Counted from the stretch's first letter, positions 46,773 to 55,057 are shown. The stretch is 64,000 nucleotides of DNA from Azospirillum sp. B21 (GCF_008364825.1 NZ_VTTO01000001.1:310001-374000), one strand, 5' to 3'. Notes: a model not told the origin generated them from the letters alone. Numbers and translations: made by a program.

Positions 46773-47324
46773 TCACTGGACCAGCATTTCCTTGAACAGC
46801 ACGTCCTTCACCTTCACCGGATAGGCGGCGGCGGTGATGCGCAGAAGCAGTTCCTGGCGCAGCCGGTACATGCCGGCCGAGCCGCGCAAATCCTCCAGCC
46901 GCAATTCGCGCAGATAGACCTGGAAGTTGTCGATGATGCGCGGCAGCACATGTTCCACCGCACCGACATCCTCCGGCTTCGACAGCTGGATGGAGATCTT
47001 GATCTTCAGGAAAGCCGGACGCTTGTTGCCGGTGTTCAGGTTCACCAGCATGTCCGGCAGGTCGTAGAAGACCGGGGCCGCATGCGGATCGGGCTTGCCG
47101 GGCTCGGCCTTGTGTTCACCTTCCGCCGCGGCATGCTCACCCTCCGCCGCCTGTTCCTCCTTGCCCAGCAGGCCGTCGAGCAGGCCGGAGAAATAGACGC
47201 CCGCACCGGCGCCGATCAGCAGGACCAGGGGAAGGACGACGAACAGAACCAGCTTCTTGCCGCTGAACTTCTTCCGCGGCAGGCCATCGGTCGAAAGTTC
47301 GCCTGCGTCGGTTTCGGCAGCCAT
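46773..47324 (-). CDS. fliL: Flagellar basal body-associated protein FliL
   Basis: Single-pass inner-membrane protein that surrounds stators and raises torque. The 183-residue product has one membrane helix ('LVLFVVLPLVLLIGAGAGVY', about 25-45), an Ala/Glu/His-rich linker, and the stomatin-like periplasmic domain ('VFYDLPDMLVNLNTGNKRPA', 'PRIIDNFQVYLRELRLEDLR'). The gene is 28 bases upstream of fliM. It is divergent from flgF across a 526-base gap. Confidence 0.93.
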   Translation of the reverse strand: MAAETDAGELSTDGLPRKKFSGKKLVLFVVLPLVLLIGAGAGVYFSGLLDGLLGKEEQAAEGEHAAAEGEHKAEPGKPDPHAAPVFYDLPDMLVNLNTGNKRPAFLKIKISIQLSKPEDVGAVEHVLPRIIDNFQVYLRELRLEDLRGSAGMYRLRQELLLRITAAAYPVKVKDVLFKEMLVQ

Positions 47325-47772
47325 GACATCCTGGATCGTTCGAGGTGCGCAACAGGCACAGGCATCCGCCCGCCCTACCGTCTGTCCATGCCAAAGCTAC
47401 TTTTGGGATAGTTAATAACTCCTTTCGAGTGGCTGATGGGACACCCCGGACGAGCAGGTTTCACCCTGTTGTGGCCGTTTCGGCACGGTTCTTGATTGGG
47501 CCTGCCCGGCAGTCCGCCACCGCCCGGCCGTACAAGGCCGGACCACGCCCGGACTCCGCCCCTGGCCGCCCGCTGTCCCCCTCAGGGTCGCGGAGCTGCC
47601 GTCCATCGCCCTGCCGCACCAGCCGTGCGGCGGGAACGGGAGAGTCTTGCCCGGCAGAACCCGGCAAGGAACGCCCATACCCCGGCAGATTCTGCCCGGC
47701 ATCCCCTGCCCCACGCGGCGGGACCGCCACCGCCTTGCCCGGATTCAGCGGCTCAGAGGGGTTCGGCGAAGT

Positions 47773-47788
47773 TGGCACGGCGCCTGCA
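47773..47788 (+). promoter_or_regulatory. Sigma-54 promoter of flgF operon, in a 526-base gap
   Basis: TGGCACGGCGCCTGCA matches the sigma-54 consensus TGGCAC-N5-TTGCA with one change (CTGC). The GG (47774-47775) to GC (47786-47787) distance is exactly right, and transcription would begin near 47799, 52 bases before flgF. The rest of 47325-47772 is GC-rich, without a supported gene, and must hold the divergent fliL promoter. Confidence 0.7.
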
Positions 47789-47850
47789 ATACCCCTTTCG
47801 CCGGTCGGACGCTGTCGCCCGATCCGTTCGCAAGGTGAAGAGGCCGCAAG

Positions 47851-48573
47851 ATGGAAAATTCGATCTACGTCGCCCTGTCGCACCAGATGGCCCTGCGGCG
47901 CCAGCTGGACGTGACCTCGAACAACATCGCGAACGTCAACACGACCGGCTACAAGAACCAGCGGATGCTGTTCACGGAGTTCCTGGAACGGCCCGGTCTG
48001 CACGAGAAGGTCAGCTTCGTCCAGGACCGCGCGGTGGTGCGTGACCTGTCCAACGGCGCCATGACCCAGACCGGCAATCCGCTGGATCTGGCGCTGACCG
48101 GCCAGGGTTACTTCACCGTCGATACCGCCAGTGGCCCCCGCTACACCCGCGCCGGCAATTTCCGCCTGAACGACCAGCGCCAGCTGGTGGATGCCGGCGG
48201 CCTGCCCGTCCTGGCCAACAACGGCCAGCCCATCACCATCCCGGCCGGCACCAGCGACGTGAAGGTCAGCGGCGACGGCACCGTCGCAACCGAGTTGGGC
48301 CCGGTCGGCAAGCTGAACATCGTCACCTTCAAGAACGAGCAGCTGATGACCGAAGTCGGCAGCGGCCTGTACGTCAGCGACGAGCAGCCCGAGCCCGCCC
48401 CGGTCGAGACCAAAGTGGCACAGGGATTGCTTGAAGGTTCGAACGTGAAGCCAGTGGTCGAGATGACGCAGATGATCGAGCTCCAGCGCCAGTACATGTC
48501 CGCACAGAAGATGATGGACAACGAACACGAGCGCGTCCGCACGATGCTTCAGCGGCTGGGCCGCAGCGTCTGA
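47851..48573 (+). CDS. flgF: Flagellar basal-body rod protein FlgF
   Basis: Proximal rod component. The 240-residue product begins MENSIYVALSHQMALRRQLD with the rod-protein N-terminal motif 'TSNNIANVNTTGYKNQRMLF', the middle 'LALTGQGYFTVDTASGPRYT' and 'TRAGNFRLNDQRQLVDAGGL', and a C-terminal coiled region 'MIELQRQYMSAQKMMDNEHE'. It lacks a signal peptide, as it is exported by the flagellar type III apparatus. It is followed 31 bases later by flgG. High confidence. Confidence 0.95.
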   Translation: MENSIYVALSHQMALRRQLDVTSNNIANVNTTGYKNQRMLFTEFLERPGLHEKVSFVQDRAVVRDLSNGAMTQTGNPLDLALTGQGYFTVDTASGPRYTRAGNFRLNDQRQLVDAGGLPVLANNGQPITIPAGTSDVKVSGDGTVATELGPVGKLNIVTFKNEQLMTEVGSGLYVSDEQPEPAPVETKVAQGLLEGSNVKPVVEMTQMIELQRQYMSAQKMMDNEHERVRTMLQRLGRSV

Positions 48574-48604
48574 ACCAGACCGAAGACGAGAGGAGAAGAC
48601 CACC

Positions 48605-49390
48605 ATGCGCAGCCTCGCCATCGGCGCCACCGGCATGATCGCCCAGCAGCTCAACGTCGAGACGATCTCCAACAACATCGCCAACTCGACCACCACCGGC
48701 TACAAGAAGCAGCGGGCGGAATTCCAGGACCTGCTGTACCAGAATTTCCGCCGCATCGGTTCGACCTCGTCGGATGCCGGCACCATCGTGCCGACCGGCG
48801 TGCAGGTGGGTGCCGGCGTGCGCGTCGCCGCCGTGGCCCGCGTGCTGGAACAGGGCAACCTGAACATCACCGACAACAAGCTGGACGTGGCGATCAACGG
48901 GTCGGGTTACTTCCAGGTGACGCTGCCCAGCGGCGACACCGCCTACACCCGCGCCGGCAACTTCAAGCTGTCGCCGGAAGGCATGATCGTCACCGCCGAC
49001 GGCTATCCGATCCAGCCGAACATCACCATCCCGAACAACGCGGTGGACATCTCCATCAACTCGTCGGGCGAGGTGCTGATCAAGCTGGACGGCCAGACCG
49101 CCACGCAGAATGTCGGCCAGCTCCAGCTCGCCACCTTCGCCAACGCCGCCGGCCTGGAAGCCACCGGCGACAACCTGTTCATGGAATCCGGCGCCTCCGG
49201 CCAGGCGGTGACCGGCAACCCCGGCGCCCCCGGCTTCGGCCGCGTCACCCAGGGTGCCCTGGAGACCTCCAACGTCAACGTCGTGCAGGAGATCACCACC
49301 CTGATCACCGCACAGCGCGCGTACGAGATGAACTCCAAGGTCATCAAGACCACCGACGAGATGATGCAGCAGGCCAGCCAGATGAAGTAA
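48605..49390 (+). CDS. flgG: Flagellar basal-body distal rod protein FlgG
   Basis: Distal rod subunit. The 261-residue product is of standard length and has 'MRSLAIGATGMIAQQLNVET' and 'ISNNIANSTTTGYKKQRAEF', the FlgG-specific 'EFQDLLYQNFRRIGS' loop, 'VAINGSGYFQVTLPSGDTAY' and the C-terminal 'TTLITAQRAYEMNSKVIKTT'. AGGAG stands about ten bases before the ATG. Second gene of the flgFGAH operon. Confidence 0.97.
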   Translation: MRSLAIGATGMIAQQLNVETISNNIANSTTTGYKKQRAEFQDLLYQNFRRIGSTSSDAGTIVPTGVQVGAGVRVAAVARVLEQGNLNITDNKLDVAINGSGYFQVTLPSGDTAYTRAGNFKLSPEGMIVTADGYPIQPNITIPNNAVDISINSSGEVLIKLDGQTATQNVGQLQLATFANAAGLEATGDNLFMESGASGQAVTGNPGAPGFGRVTQGALETSNVNVVQEITTLITAQRAYEMNSKVIKTTDEMMQQASQMK

Positions 49391-49441
49391 CGCCGGCACC
49401 GCCGGCGCCTCGCCTCAGCCTCGAATTCGGGAACCACCGCC

Positions 49442-50209
49442 ATGATCCGCCACCTCGCCACCCGCCGCCTGCCCGCCCTGATCCTCGGCGCCGCCCTGCT
49501 GACCGCCCCGGTCGCGGCGATGGCCGCCACGGTTCCGGGCGCGGGCGTGACGGCACCGGTTCCGGATGTCGTCTACGGCATGCCGCATGTCGAGGCGGTG
49601 CTGTCGGAGGCGCTCTCGCGGGTCGTCACCGTCGGCCGGCTCCAGATGGAGTTGGACAACCGCGCGGTGGAGATGCGGGCGCCCCAGGGCGCCGGCGGGC
49701 TGGCGGTGGAAAACCTCTATTACAGCCCGGTCCAGGGCCGCTTCGCCGCCGAGATCGTGGTGACGGGCAGCCAGGTCCGCCTGCCGGTGTCGGGCCGGGC
49801 CTTCGGCGTGGTGCAGATCCCGGTGCTGTCGCGCCGCGTCATCCCCGGCGACGTCATCGGTCCGGGCGACATCGACTGGCAGGACGTGCGCGCCGACCAG
49901 ACCACCAGCGACACCGCCGCCACCGACGCCCAGCTGATCGGCATGACGCCCCGGCGCGGCGTGTCCACCAACCAGCCCGTCCGCCTGCGCGACCTGCAAT
50001 CGCCGCGCATGATCGACAAGGGATCCCTGGTCACCATCACCCTGTCGACGCCGACGATGACGCTGACCACCCAGGGCAAGGCCCTGCAGGACGGTGGCAA
50101 GGGCGAGGTCATCCGCGTCGTGAACACCCAATCAAACCGGATCGTCGAAGCGACGGTCGCAGGCCCCAACGTCGTCGCCGTGGCAAAGCCCGGCACCATC
50201 GCGCAGTGA
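49442..50209 (+). CDS. flgA: Flagella basal body P-ring formation protein FlgA
   Basis: Periplasmic chaperone for FlgI P-ring assembly. The 255-residue product has a signal peptide (cut near residue 28, MAA-TVPG) and C-terminal SAF-like domain: 'LSRRVIPGDVIGPGDIDWQD', 'GMTPRRGVSTNQPVRLRDLQ', 'KGSLVTITLSTPTMTLTTQG' and 'RVVNTQSNRIVEATVAGPNV'. It lies between flgG and flgH as in Caulobacter (where flgA is also called flaD). FlgI is encoded 5 kb downstream. Confidence 0.93.
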   Translation: MIRHLATRRLPALILGAALLTAPVAAMAATVPGAGVTAPVPDVVYGMPHVEAVLSEALSRVVTVGRLQMELDNRAVEMRAPQGAGGLAVENLYYSPVQGRFAAEIVVTGSQVRLPVSGRAFGVVQIPVLSRRVIPGDVIGPGDIDWQDVRADQTTSDTAATDAQLIGMTPRRGVSTNQPVRLRDLQSPRMIDKGSLVTITLSTPTMTLTTQGKALQDGGKGEVIRVVNTQSNRIVEATVAGPNVVAVAKPGTIAQ

Positions 50210-50222
50210 GGAGAAAGCTCCA

Positions 50223-50987
50223 ATGTCCGCCACCAAGACCGCCCGCCTGATCCGCTTCGCGATGATCGCCGCCGCCGCCACCTCGCTGACCGCCTGCGGT
50301 GCCGCCTCGCGCATCGCGGACATCGGCAAGGCGCCGGAACTGTCCACCATCCAGGACCCGCAGGCCAAGCCCGGCTACCAGCCGGTCAGCCTGCCGATGC
50401 CGACCCCGCTGCCGACGGAGCGCAACCCGAACTCGCTGTGGCGGAACGGCTCGAAGGCCTTCTTCAAGGACCAGCGCGCCAACAAGGTGGGCGACATCCT
50501 CACCATCAACATCTCGATCGACGACAGCGCCAAAGTCGCCAACTCCAGCAAGCGGTCGCGCGCCAATTCCGAGGATGCCGGCATGCCGAGCCTGTTCGGG
50601 CTGGAAGGCGCCACCCTCAGCCGCGTCCTGCCGGCCGGCGCCTCCGCCGCCAATCTGGTGGACCTGACCAGCAACAGCTCGAACGACGGCAAGGGCTCGG
50701 TCGACCGCAACGAGCAGATCGACCTGAAGGTCGCGGCTCTGGTGACGCAATCCCTGCCCAACGGCAATCTCGTCATCCAGGGCCGTCAGGAAGTCCGAGT
50801 GAATTTCGAGGTCCGCGACCTGCAGATCCACGGCGTGATCCGCCCCGAGGACATCACCGCCCAGAACACCATCAGCTACGAGAAGATCGCGGAGGCCCGT
50901 ATCTCCTACGGCGGCCGCGGCCAGATCAGCGACGTCCAGCAGCCGCGCTACGGCCAGCAGCTGTACGACATCATCATGCCGTTCTGA
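50223..50987 (+). CDS. flgH: Flagellar L-ring protein FlgH
   Basis: Outer-membrane lipoprotein that forms the L-ring bushing. The 254-residue product has a lipobox ('AATSLTACGAAS', Cys at about residue 24) and the L-ring domain: 'LWRNGSKAFFKDQRANKVGD', 'ILTINISIDDSAKVANSSKR', 'LVTQSLPNGNLVIQGRQEVR' and the C-terminal 'ISYGGRGQISDVQQPRYGQQ'. AGGAG lies a few bases before the ATG. Last gene of the unit, followed by a large hairpin. Confidence 0.96.
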   Translation: MSATKTARLIRFAMIAAAATSLTACGAASRIADIGKAPELSTIQDPQAKPGYQPVSLPMPTPLPTERNPNSLWRNGSKAFFKDQRANKVGDILTINISIDDSAKVANSSKRSRANSEDAGMPSLFGLEGATLSRVLPAGASAANLVDLTSNSSNDGKGSVDRNEQIDLKVAALVTQSLPNGNLVIQGRQEVRVNFEVRDLQIHGVIRPEDITAQNTISYEKIAEARISYGGRGQISDVQQPRYGQQLYDIIMPF

Positions 50988-51006
50988 CGATTGTCCGCGG
51001 AGTGGT

Positions 51007-51050
51007 GGCGGGGATGGGGCATGGGCGCTTCGCTCATGCACATCCCCGCC
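51007..51050 (+). terminator. Large hairpin after flgH
   Basis: GGCGGGGATG (51007-51016) pairs with CATCCCCGCC (51041-51050), and the inner ATGGGCG-CTT-CGCTCAT adds a second stem. No T tract follows, so it may stabilise the mRNA end or act with Rho. Confidence 0.55.
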
Positions 51051-51143
51051 TGATGGGAAATTGCTGCCGCCCGGTGGGTTGTGCCGGGCCGATGTTGCCG
51101 GGCGCAGGAGATGCCTGCGGTCGGCGGCCGGCCGGGCCGTCGC

Positions 51144-51347
51144 TCATCGCCTCCGCCGCGGGCCGGCCAGCACGTAGCGGCAAGCGAGCCCCAGCAGCCA
51201 GGGCGCGACGGCCATCAGCGCGACCGAAAGGGCGTTCCACCTTTGCCCGCTCTCCAGCTCGGTCGCCAGAAGCGCCGCGAAGATCAGGATCAGAACGGCG
51301 ATCCCGCAACCGGCCCAATAGAGAACATTGCCGAGGCGAGCGATCAT
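51144..51347 (-). CDS. Small two-helix membrane protein
   Basis: A 67-residue product with two membrane segments ('VLYWAGCGIAVLILIFAALL' and 'ALSVALMAVAPWLLGLACRY') and a basic C-terminus (GPRRRR). The N-terminal MIARLGNVLYWAGC resembles small unannotated membrane proteins common in alphaproteobacteria. The frame continues upstream to 51539 without family features; this ATG gives the typical start. Function unknown. Confidence 0.65.
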   Translation of the reverse strand: MIARLGNVLYWAGCGIAVLILIFAALLATELESGQRWNALSVALMAVAPWLLGLACRYVLAGPRRRR

Positions 51348-51590
51348 GTCGATGCACGGGGCTTGTTGACGCAGGCGGACAGGATACCGCACCGGCTTTG
51401 AAATCCAACCCGAGCGACAGCCACGGAGAACGGAACGGAGAAGCGGATCGGATCGTGCCGCAGGAAGCCGCGACGGCCCAACGTGCCGTCGGCAGCGTTC
51501 CTGCGTTGCGAAGACCGACGGCGCCGCCTGCCGCTTCACCGTCGGCCGACGTGCCCTGTACTCGGCTATGCGGATTGACGCCTGACGGGG

Positions 51591-52703
51591 TCAGAGCGGC
51601 AGCCGGTTGTGTACATCCGTCGGAATGGCGATCCGCCGACCGTGATTGGCATCGAATTGCAAGGTCTTCAGATCCAGGCTCCAGGGAACCTGCGACGCGG
51701 CCATGCGGATGGTGATGACGCGGTTGGTCAGGTCCTTCACCACCGCCCACTGGGTATGGTCGAACTTTTCCTCCCGCTTGGGTTTATCGCCGGGCACCTC
51801 CCTGTAGGCGCGCACCACACCCTTGGTGGTGTGAACGGCGTTCAGCAGATGGAAGGCAAGGTTATGCGCGTCGGCTGCGTTCTTGGGTCGCTCAGCGAAC
51901 TCTTTCAGAAGCGCGGTGCGGACAAAACGGCTGGGTGCCGTGGCATCGCCGGGAAGGCCGATCAATCCCGTGCCTGGGCTGGGAGCGCGCACGGTAAAGT
52001 CCCCGATGCGCCTCTCCTCGATATGATCTTGGGTGAGGTTGATGTAGGTCGCAAGATTGGTCAGGTGCCAGGAAAACGTCGGCAGGTTGGTCAATACCTT
52101 CACCGGGTTGTCGCTGATGACCGCCTTGCCGTCAATGAACTCGATGACGATGCTCTTGCCTTCGGCGTCATGAACCGCGAAATGCAGCGGAGCACTTTCA
52201 GTAAGCGGAGGATTATCGGTGACGTGGACCTTATGACTCTCCAGGAGCTCCCGGACCTCGGCAACAGTGGCGCAATGCCCCAGCATCCAGTCGACGAAGG
52301 TACCGCAAACGACGTTCGTCGCTTTGAGGTCGGCTTCTTGGAATTTCGTTCCGGTCAGCCAGAGTGCACCGACGGACAGACCCTGGCTGTTCATGCCGTC
52401 AGCACAGAGCGGGTAGCCTTTGACGGTCATGCCGACATATCCGTATTTCGGCACCAGATCAAATCGCCTTTCAATCCACTCCATCGCCGTGTCGATTTCC
52501 GCTCCGAACAGCTTGCGGGCGAGCCATTTGAACGTCGAGCCGCCCGGTTGGCTGGACAGATAATCGGATACAAAGCTGGCCACGATGGCAGCCTTGCCCG
52601 GCGCATGCACGATCAGGTCGCTTATCAGATCGTCTTCAAAATCCATGCTTCGACCGTTCACACATGTTTGGTCCTTCGCCACGACCATAAAATCCGTACA
52701 CAT
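51591..52703 (-). CDS. Linear amide C-N hydrolase (choloylglycine hydrolase/penicillin V acylase family)
   Basis: Ntn-hydrolase that cleaves linear amides such as conjugated bile salts, penicillin V or N-acyl homoserine lactones. The 370-residue product begins MCTDFMVVAKDQTCVNGRSM: Cys2 becomes the N-terminal nucleophile after Met removal, followed by the NGR and DF(E) segment. Later 'YPLCADGMNSQGLSVGALWL' carries the Asp-Gly-x-Asn motif, and 'NPVKVLTNLPTFSWHLTNL' the V-x-T-N-x-P motif. No signal peptide, so it is probably cytoplasmic. In a soil or root bacterium, quorum-signal or amide degradation is plausible but not shown. It is an isolated gene inside the flagellar region. Confidence 0.88.
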   Translation of the reverse strand: MCTDFMVVAKDQTCVNGRSMDFEDDLISDLIVHAPGKAAIVASFVSDYLSSQPGGSTFKWLARKLFGAEIDTAMEWIERRFDLVPKYGYVGMTVKGYPLCADGMNSQGLSVGALWLTGTKFQEADLKATNVVCGTFVDWMLGHCATVAEVRELLESHKVHVTDNPPLTESAPLHFAVHDAEGKSIVIEFIDGKAVISDNPVKVLTNLPTFSWHLTNLATYINLTQDHIEERRIGDFTVRAPSPGTGLIGLPGDATAPSRFVRTALLKEFAERPKNAADAHNLAFHLLNAVHTTKGVVRAYREVPGDKPKREEKFDHTQWAVVKDLTNRVITIRMAASQVPWSLDLKTLQFDANHGRRIAIPTDVHNRLPL

Positions 52704-52888
52704 GGTTGTATGTTTCCTTTAAATGCGTCTTAGAAGGAGAAATTATCTACAATCATATAAACTTCAAGGTGATTTTCCGGCGCGATGCGCCCGCTTCGAT
52801 AAGAACCGGCGCAGCCCGGACAGGGAACGGCCCGGCCCCTTATCCGGGAGCCGGGCCGCCGCATGGTCGGTTCGTCGCCGCTTACCGC

Positions 52889-53053
52889 TTACTGATAACC
52901 GCCTTCGCGGGCGCGGTCCTTGGCGGCTTCCTCCTGGGCTTTCTCGGTGCGGCTGTCGATCTTGCCGCCTTCGGTCTTGCCGGTATCGCCTGCGGGCTTC
53001 TGCAGGTCGTCGCGCTGGGCGTCGGTTTGCTGCTTGTCTCGTTGATCGGCCAT
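52889..53053 (-). CDS. Small hydrophilic protein, 54 residues
   Basis: The product (MADQRDKQQTDAQRDDLQKP ... REGGYQ) is made almost only of charged and polar residues (Asp, Lys, Arg, Gln, Glu) and should be disordered. AGGAG about seven bases upstream (53060-53064 region) supports the start. A palindrome CGGCCCGGC/GCCGGGCCG at 52828-52858 lies downstream and may terminate it. It could be a stress-related hydrophilin, but no family is recognised. Confidence 0.6.
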   Translation of the reverse strand: MADQRDKQQTDAQRDDLQKPAGDTGKTEGGKIDSRTEKAQEEAAKDRAREGGYQ

Positions 53054-53163
53054 ATTGGTGCTCCTCGGTCGCTTATCGATCGGCGATGAGGAGGAAACAG
53101 CACAGGCACCGGAACGTCGCGACCATTCGGTGACGCGGCCGGCGGAGGCGGCAGGTGCCGATT

Positions 53164-53304
53164 TCAGCCGGTCGGCGGATCGGTGTCGCGGTCGGTGTCG
53201 GCGCGGTCCAGGGCGGCGTTGATCTGGTCCAGCGTGCGGCCGCAGCCGGTGCAGATCTCGCCGTCGATGGCACACATGCCCAGGCAATCGGAATCGTCGC
53301 TCAT
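53164..53304 (-). CDS. 46-residue cysteine-rich protein, DUF1289-like
   Basis: The short frame encodes MSDDSDCLGMCAIDGEICTG followed by CGRTLDQINAALDRADTDRD and ends PTG. Four cysteines (C7, C11, C18, C21) and the C-T-G-C-G-R-T-L-D-x-I pattern match DUF1289-type small proteins (C-x-G-x-C ... C-x-G-C-x-R-T-x-x-E), which probably bind iron-sulfur or zinc. GGAAGCTCCACGTCC ahead of the ATG gives a weak ribosome binding site. It is shorter than usual DUF1289 proteins. Function unknown. Confidence 0.65.
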   Translation of the reverse strand: MSDDSDCLGMCAIDGEICTGCGRTLDQINAALDRADTDRDTDPPTG

Positions 53305-53362
53305 GGACGTGGAGCTTCCTTGACAGTTGGCGGCCGGCACGCAGCAGTTCCCCCCCGACGCC

Positions 53363-53581
53363 TCACTCCGGCGATTGTTCCAGCGACAGGTCGCCGGTGA
53401 CTTCGTGCGTCAGGCCGATGCCGTCGACGGTCAGGACCACGCGGACGGGCAGCGTCGTCACCCCGTCCAACCGGCCGTCCGCCAGTGCGCGGCCGACGGC
53501 CAGTTCGATTTCCCGCTGGGAGGTCACGCCGACCTGCTTCAGGAACTTGCGCAGGTCGAGGTTGAAGGTCTCGTTGTCCAT
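53363..53581 (-). CDS. DUF6494-like small protein
   Basis: The 72-residue product begins MDNETFNLDLRKFLKQVGVT and continues 'SQREIELAVGRALADGRLDG', a pattern of the small DUF6494 family found in alphaproteobacteria. The C-terminal half is a beta-rich segment, 'LPVRVVLTVDGIGLTHEVTG'. CGGGGG stands near the start. The three tiny genes 52889-53581 run in the same direction but with 60-110-base gaps, so they may not be one operon. Function unknown. Confidence 0.7.
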   Translation of the reverse strand: MDNETFNLDLRKFLKQVGVTSQREIELAVGRALADGRLDGVTTLPVRVVLTVDGIGLTHEVTGDLSLEQSPE

Positions 53582-53792
53582 GGATCGTCCCCCGGAGTCG
53601 GAACCGCAGTTTGCCCTGCCGTTCCGAACCCAGGAGAGCTGGCTTTGGTTCCGCCCGACCGTGCGCACATGCCAAAGGCACCGGTCGGGACGGCCGATGC
53701 CTTTGTCGGAACTGCGTGACGACAGTGGCGGCAACGCAGGGCTTCGCCACCGGCGACCGGGACCGGCGGCTATCCCCTGCGGCCACGCGACG

Positions 53793-54212
53793 TCAGTCGT
53801 CGCGCTGGGTCCGTTCCATCCGCTCGTGCCGTTCCTGGGCTTCCAGGCTCAGCGTCGCGATCGGGCGGGCATCCAGCCGGCGGACGGAGATGGGGTCGCC
53901 CGTCTCCTCGCAATAGCCGTAGCTGCCGTCGACGAGGCGCTCAAGCGCCGCGTCGATCTTGGAGATCAGCTTGCGTTCGCGGTCACGGGTGCGCAGTTCC
54001 AGCGCGCGGTCGGTCTCCGCCGAAGCGCGGTCGGCGATATCCGGTTCCTGGATACCGCCTTCCTGGAGGCTGTTCAGCGTGCCGGTGGATTCCGCCAGCA
54101 GTTCCGCGCGCCAGCGCAGCAGCTTCTGGCGGAAATACTCCCGCATGATCGGGTTCATGAACTCCTCGTCTTCCGACGGGGAATAGTTCTGGGGCAGAAG
54201 CGGCGACGTCAT
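53793..54212 (-). CDS. dksA: RNA polymerase-binding transcription factor DksA
   Basis: Binds the secondary channel of RNA polymerase and acts with ppGpp on rRNA and stress promoters. The 139-residue product has the coiled coil ('NPIMREYFRQKLLRWRAELL', with 'DIADRASAETDRALELRTRD' at the tip carrying the D-x-x-D-x-A motif). The globular end reads 'YGYCEETGDPISVRRLDARP'. Only one of the four zinc cysteines remains, as in zinc-independent alphaproteobacterial DksA. The frame is open upstream, but MTSPLLPQNYSP is the natural start. It is next to fliX, as in relatives. Confidence 0.93.
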   Translation of the reverse strand: MTSPLLPQNYSPSEDEEFMNPIMREYFRQKLLRWRAELLAESTGTLNSLQEGGIQEPDIADRASAETDRALELRTRDRERKLISKIDAALERLVDGSYGYCEETGDPISVRRLDARPIATLSLEAQERHERMERTQRDD

Positions 54213-54401
54213 CCGAAAGCATCCAGCGAAAAAGGGGTGATCCGGGCGGCGCGGAGTATAGGCACGCCACGTCAGGACCGCAACCCTATGGTTCGCCCCC
54301 GCAACGACCAAACAAGCCCTTGGAATAAAAAAGATTTGTGACCGTGGCGAATCCGCCGCCCCAACCCGTGCGCGCGGGGCGGCCGGATGGACACCGACAT
54401 G

Positions 54402-54827
54402 TCAGGAGGTGAGCTTCGCCAGTTCCACCTGCGCGCGCAGGTCGATCTCGTCGAGGATCTCGGCCAGACCGGGATCGTCGACCTGGGCGCGGCGCGATTG
54501 GACCACCTTGGCGAGATCCACCAGCTTCTGGACCGACAGGGTGCCGGAGAGCAGCCCGTGCTGGATTTCCTCCAGCCGGTCAAGCATCTCTTCCGCCCGC
54601 ATCTTGCCACGCGACGCACGCGCGGTGGCGTCGTCGGTCGCATCGACCTCCTGGATGGCGAGAACGCCCGCAATCCCGGCCGTCGCGGCGGTGCCGCTGA
54701 CCCCGTGGGCGGAGCCGGTCTCTCCCACCAGCTGCTTGGAGAACGCGGCGCCGGACGAGCCTTCGGCCTTGCCGGTGCGGCGGACCGAACCACCGCCGCG
54801 TATATTTCCGGTGCCTTCGACTTTCAT
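54402..54827 (-). CDS. fliX: Flagellar assembly regulator FliX
   Basis: FliX is an alphaproteobacterial trans-acting factor that links basal-body assembly to FlbD, the sigma-54 activator of late flagellar genes. The 141-residue product begins MKVEGTGNIRGGGSVRRTGK and has the conserved C-terminal half 'LDRLEEIQHGLLSGTLSVQK' and 'DDPGLAEILDEIDLRAQVEL'. It is divergent from flgI, exactly the Caulobacter arrangement. In Caulobacter, CtrA controls this locus; a CtrA-like box lies in the shared intergenic region here. Confidence 0.93.
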   Translation of the reverse strand: MKVEGTGNIRGGGSVRRTGKAEGSSGAAFSKQLVGETGSAHGVSGTAATAGIAGVLAIQEVDATDDATARASRGKMRAEEMLDRLEEIQHGLLSGTLSVQKLVDLAKVVQSRRAQVDDPGLAEILDEIDLRAQVELAKLTS

Positions 54828-54888
54828 GATCCGTGCAACCGTTTGCAGTAAAGGATGCGTAAACGCGCGCACTGTAGATGGATCAACC

Positions 54889-54903
54889 TTAACATCCGGT
54901 CAA
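54889..54903. promoter_or_regulatory. CtrA-like box between fliX and flgI
   Basis: TTAA-N7-TCAA (54889-54903) matches the CtrA consensus TTAA-N7-TTAA with one change. The 230-base intergenic region drives fliX and flgI, whose Caulobacter counterparts are CtrA-controlled. A weaker sigma-54-like TGGCATGGCGTTTGTA at 55008-55023 has GT instead of GC. Confidence 0.45.
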
Positions 54904-55057
54904 GGCTTGCCGCAATTGGGCAAAAATTGCCGGGCGGCTGTGACCGAAACGCGTCATATCGCGGGCGTTTTTCAGGTCAACGACCGAAAGCCGCCGTTTG
55001 CCGCGTCTGGCATGGCGTTTGTATAGGACCGGGCACGAGTTCAGGAGTGTCCGCGTC

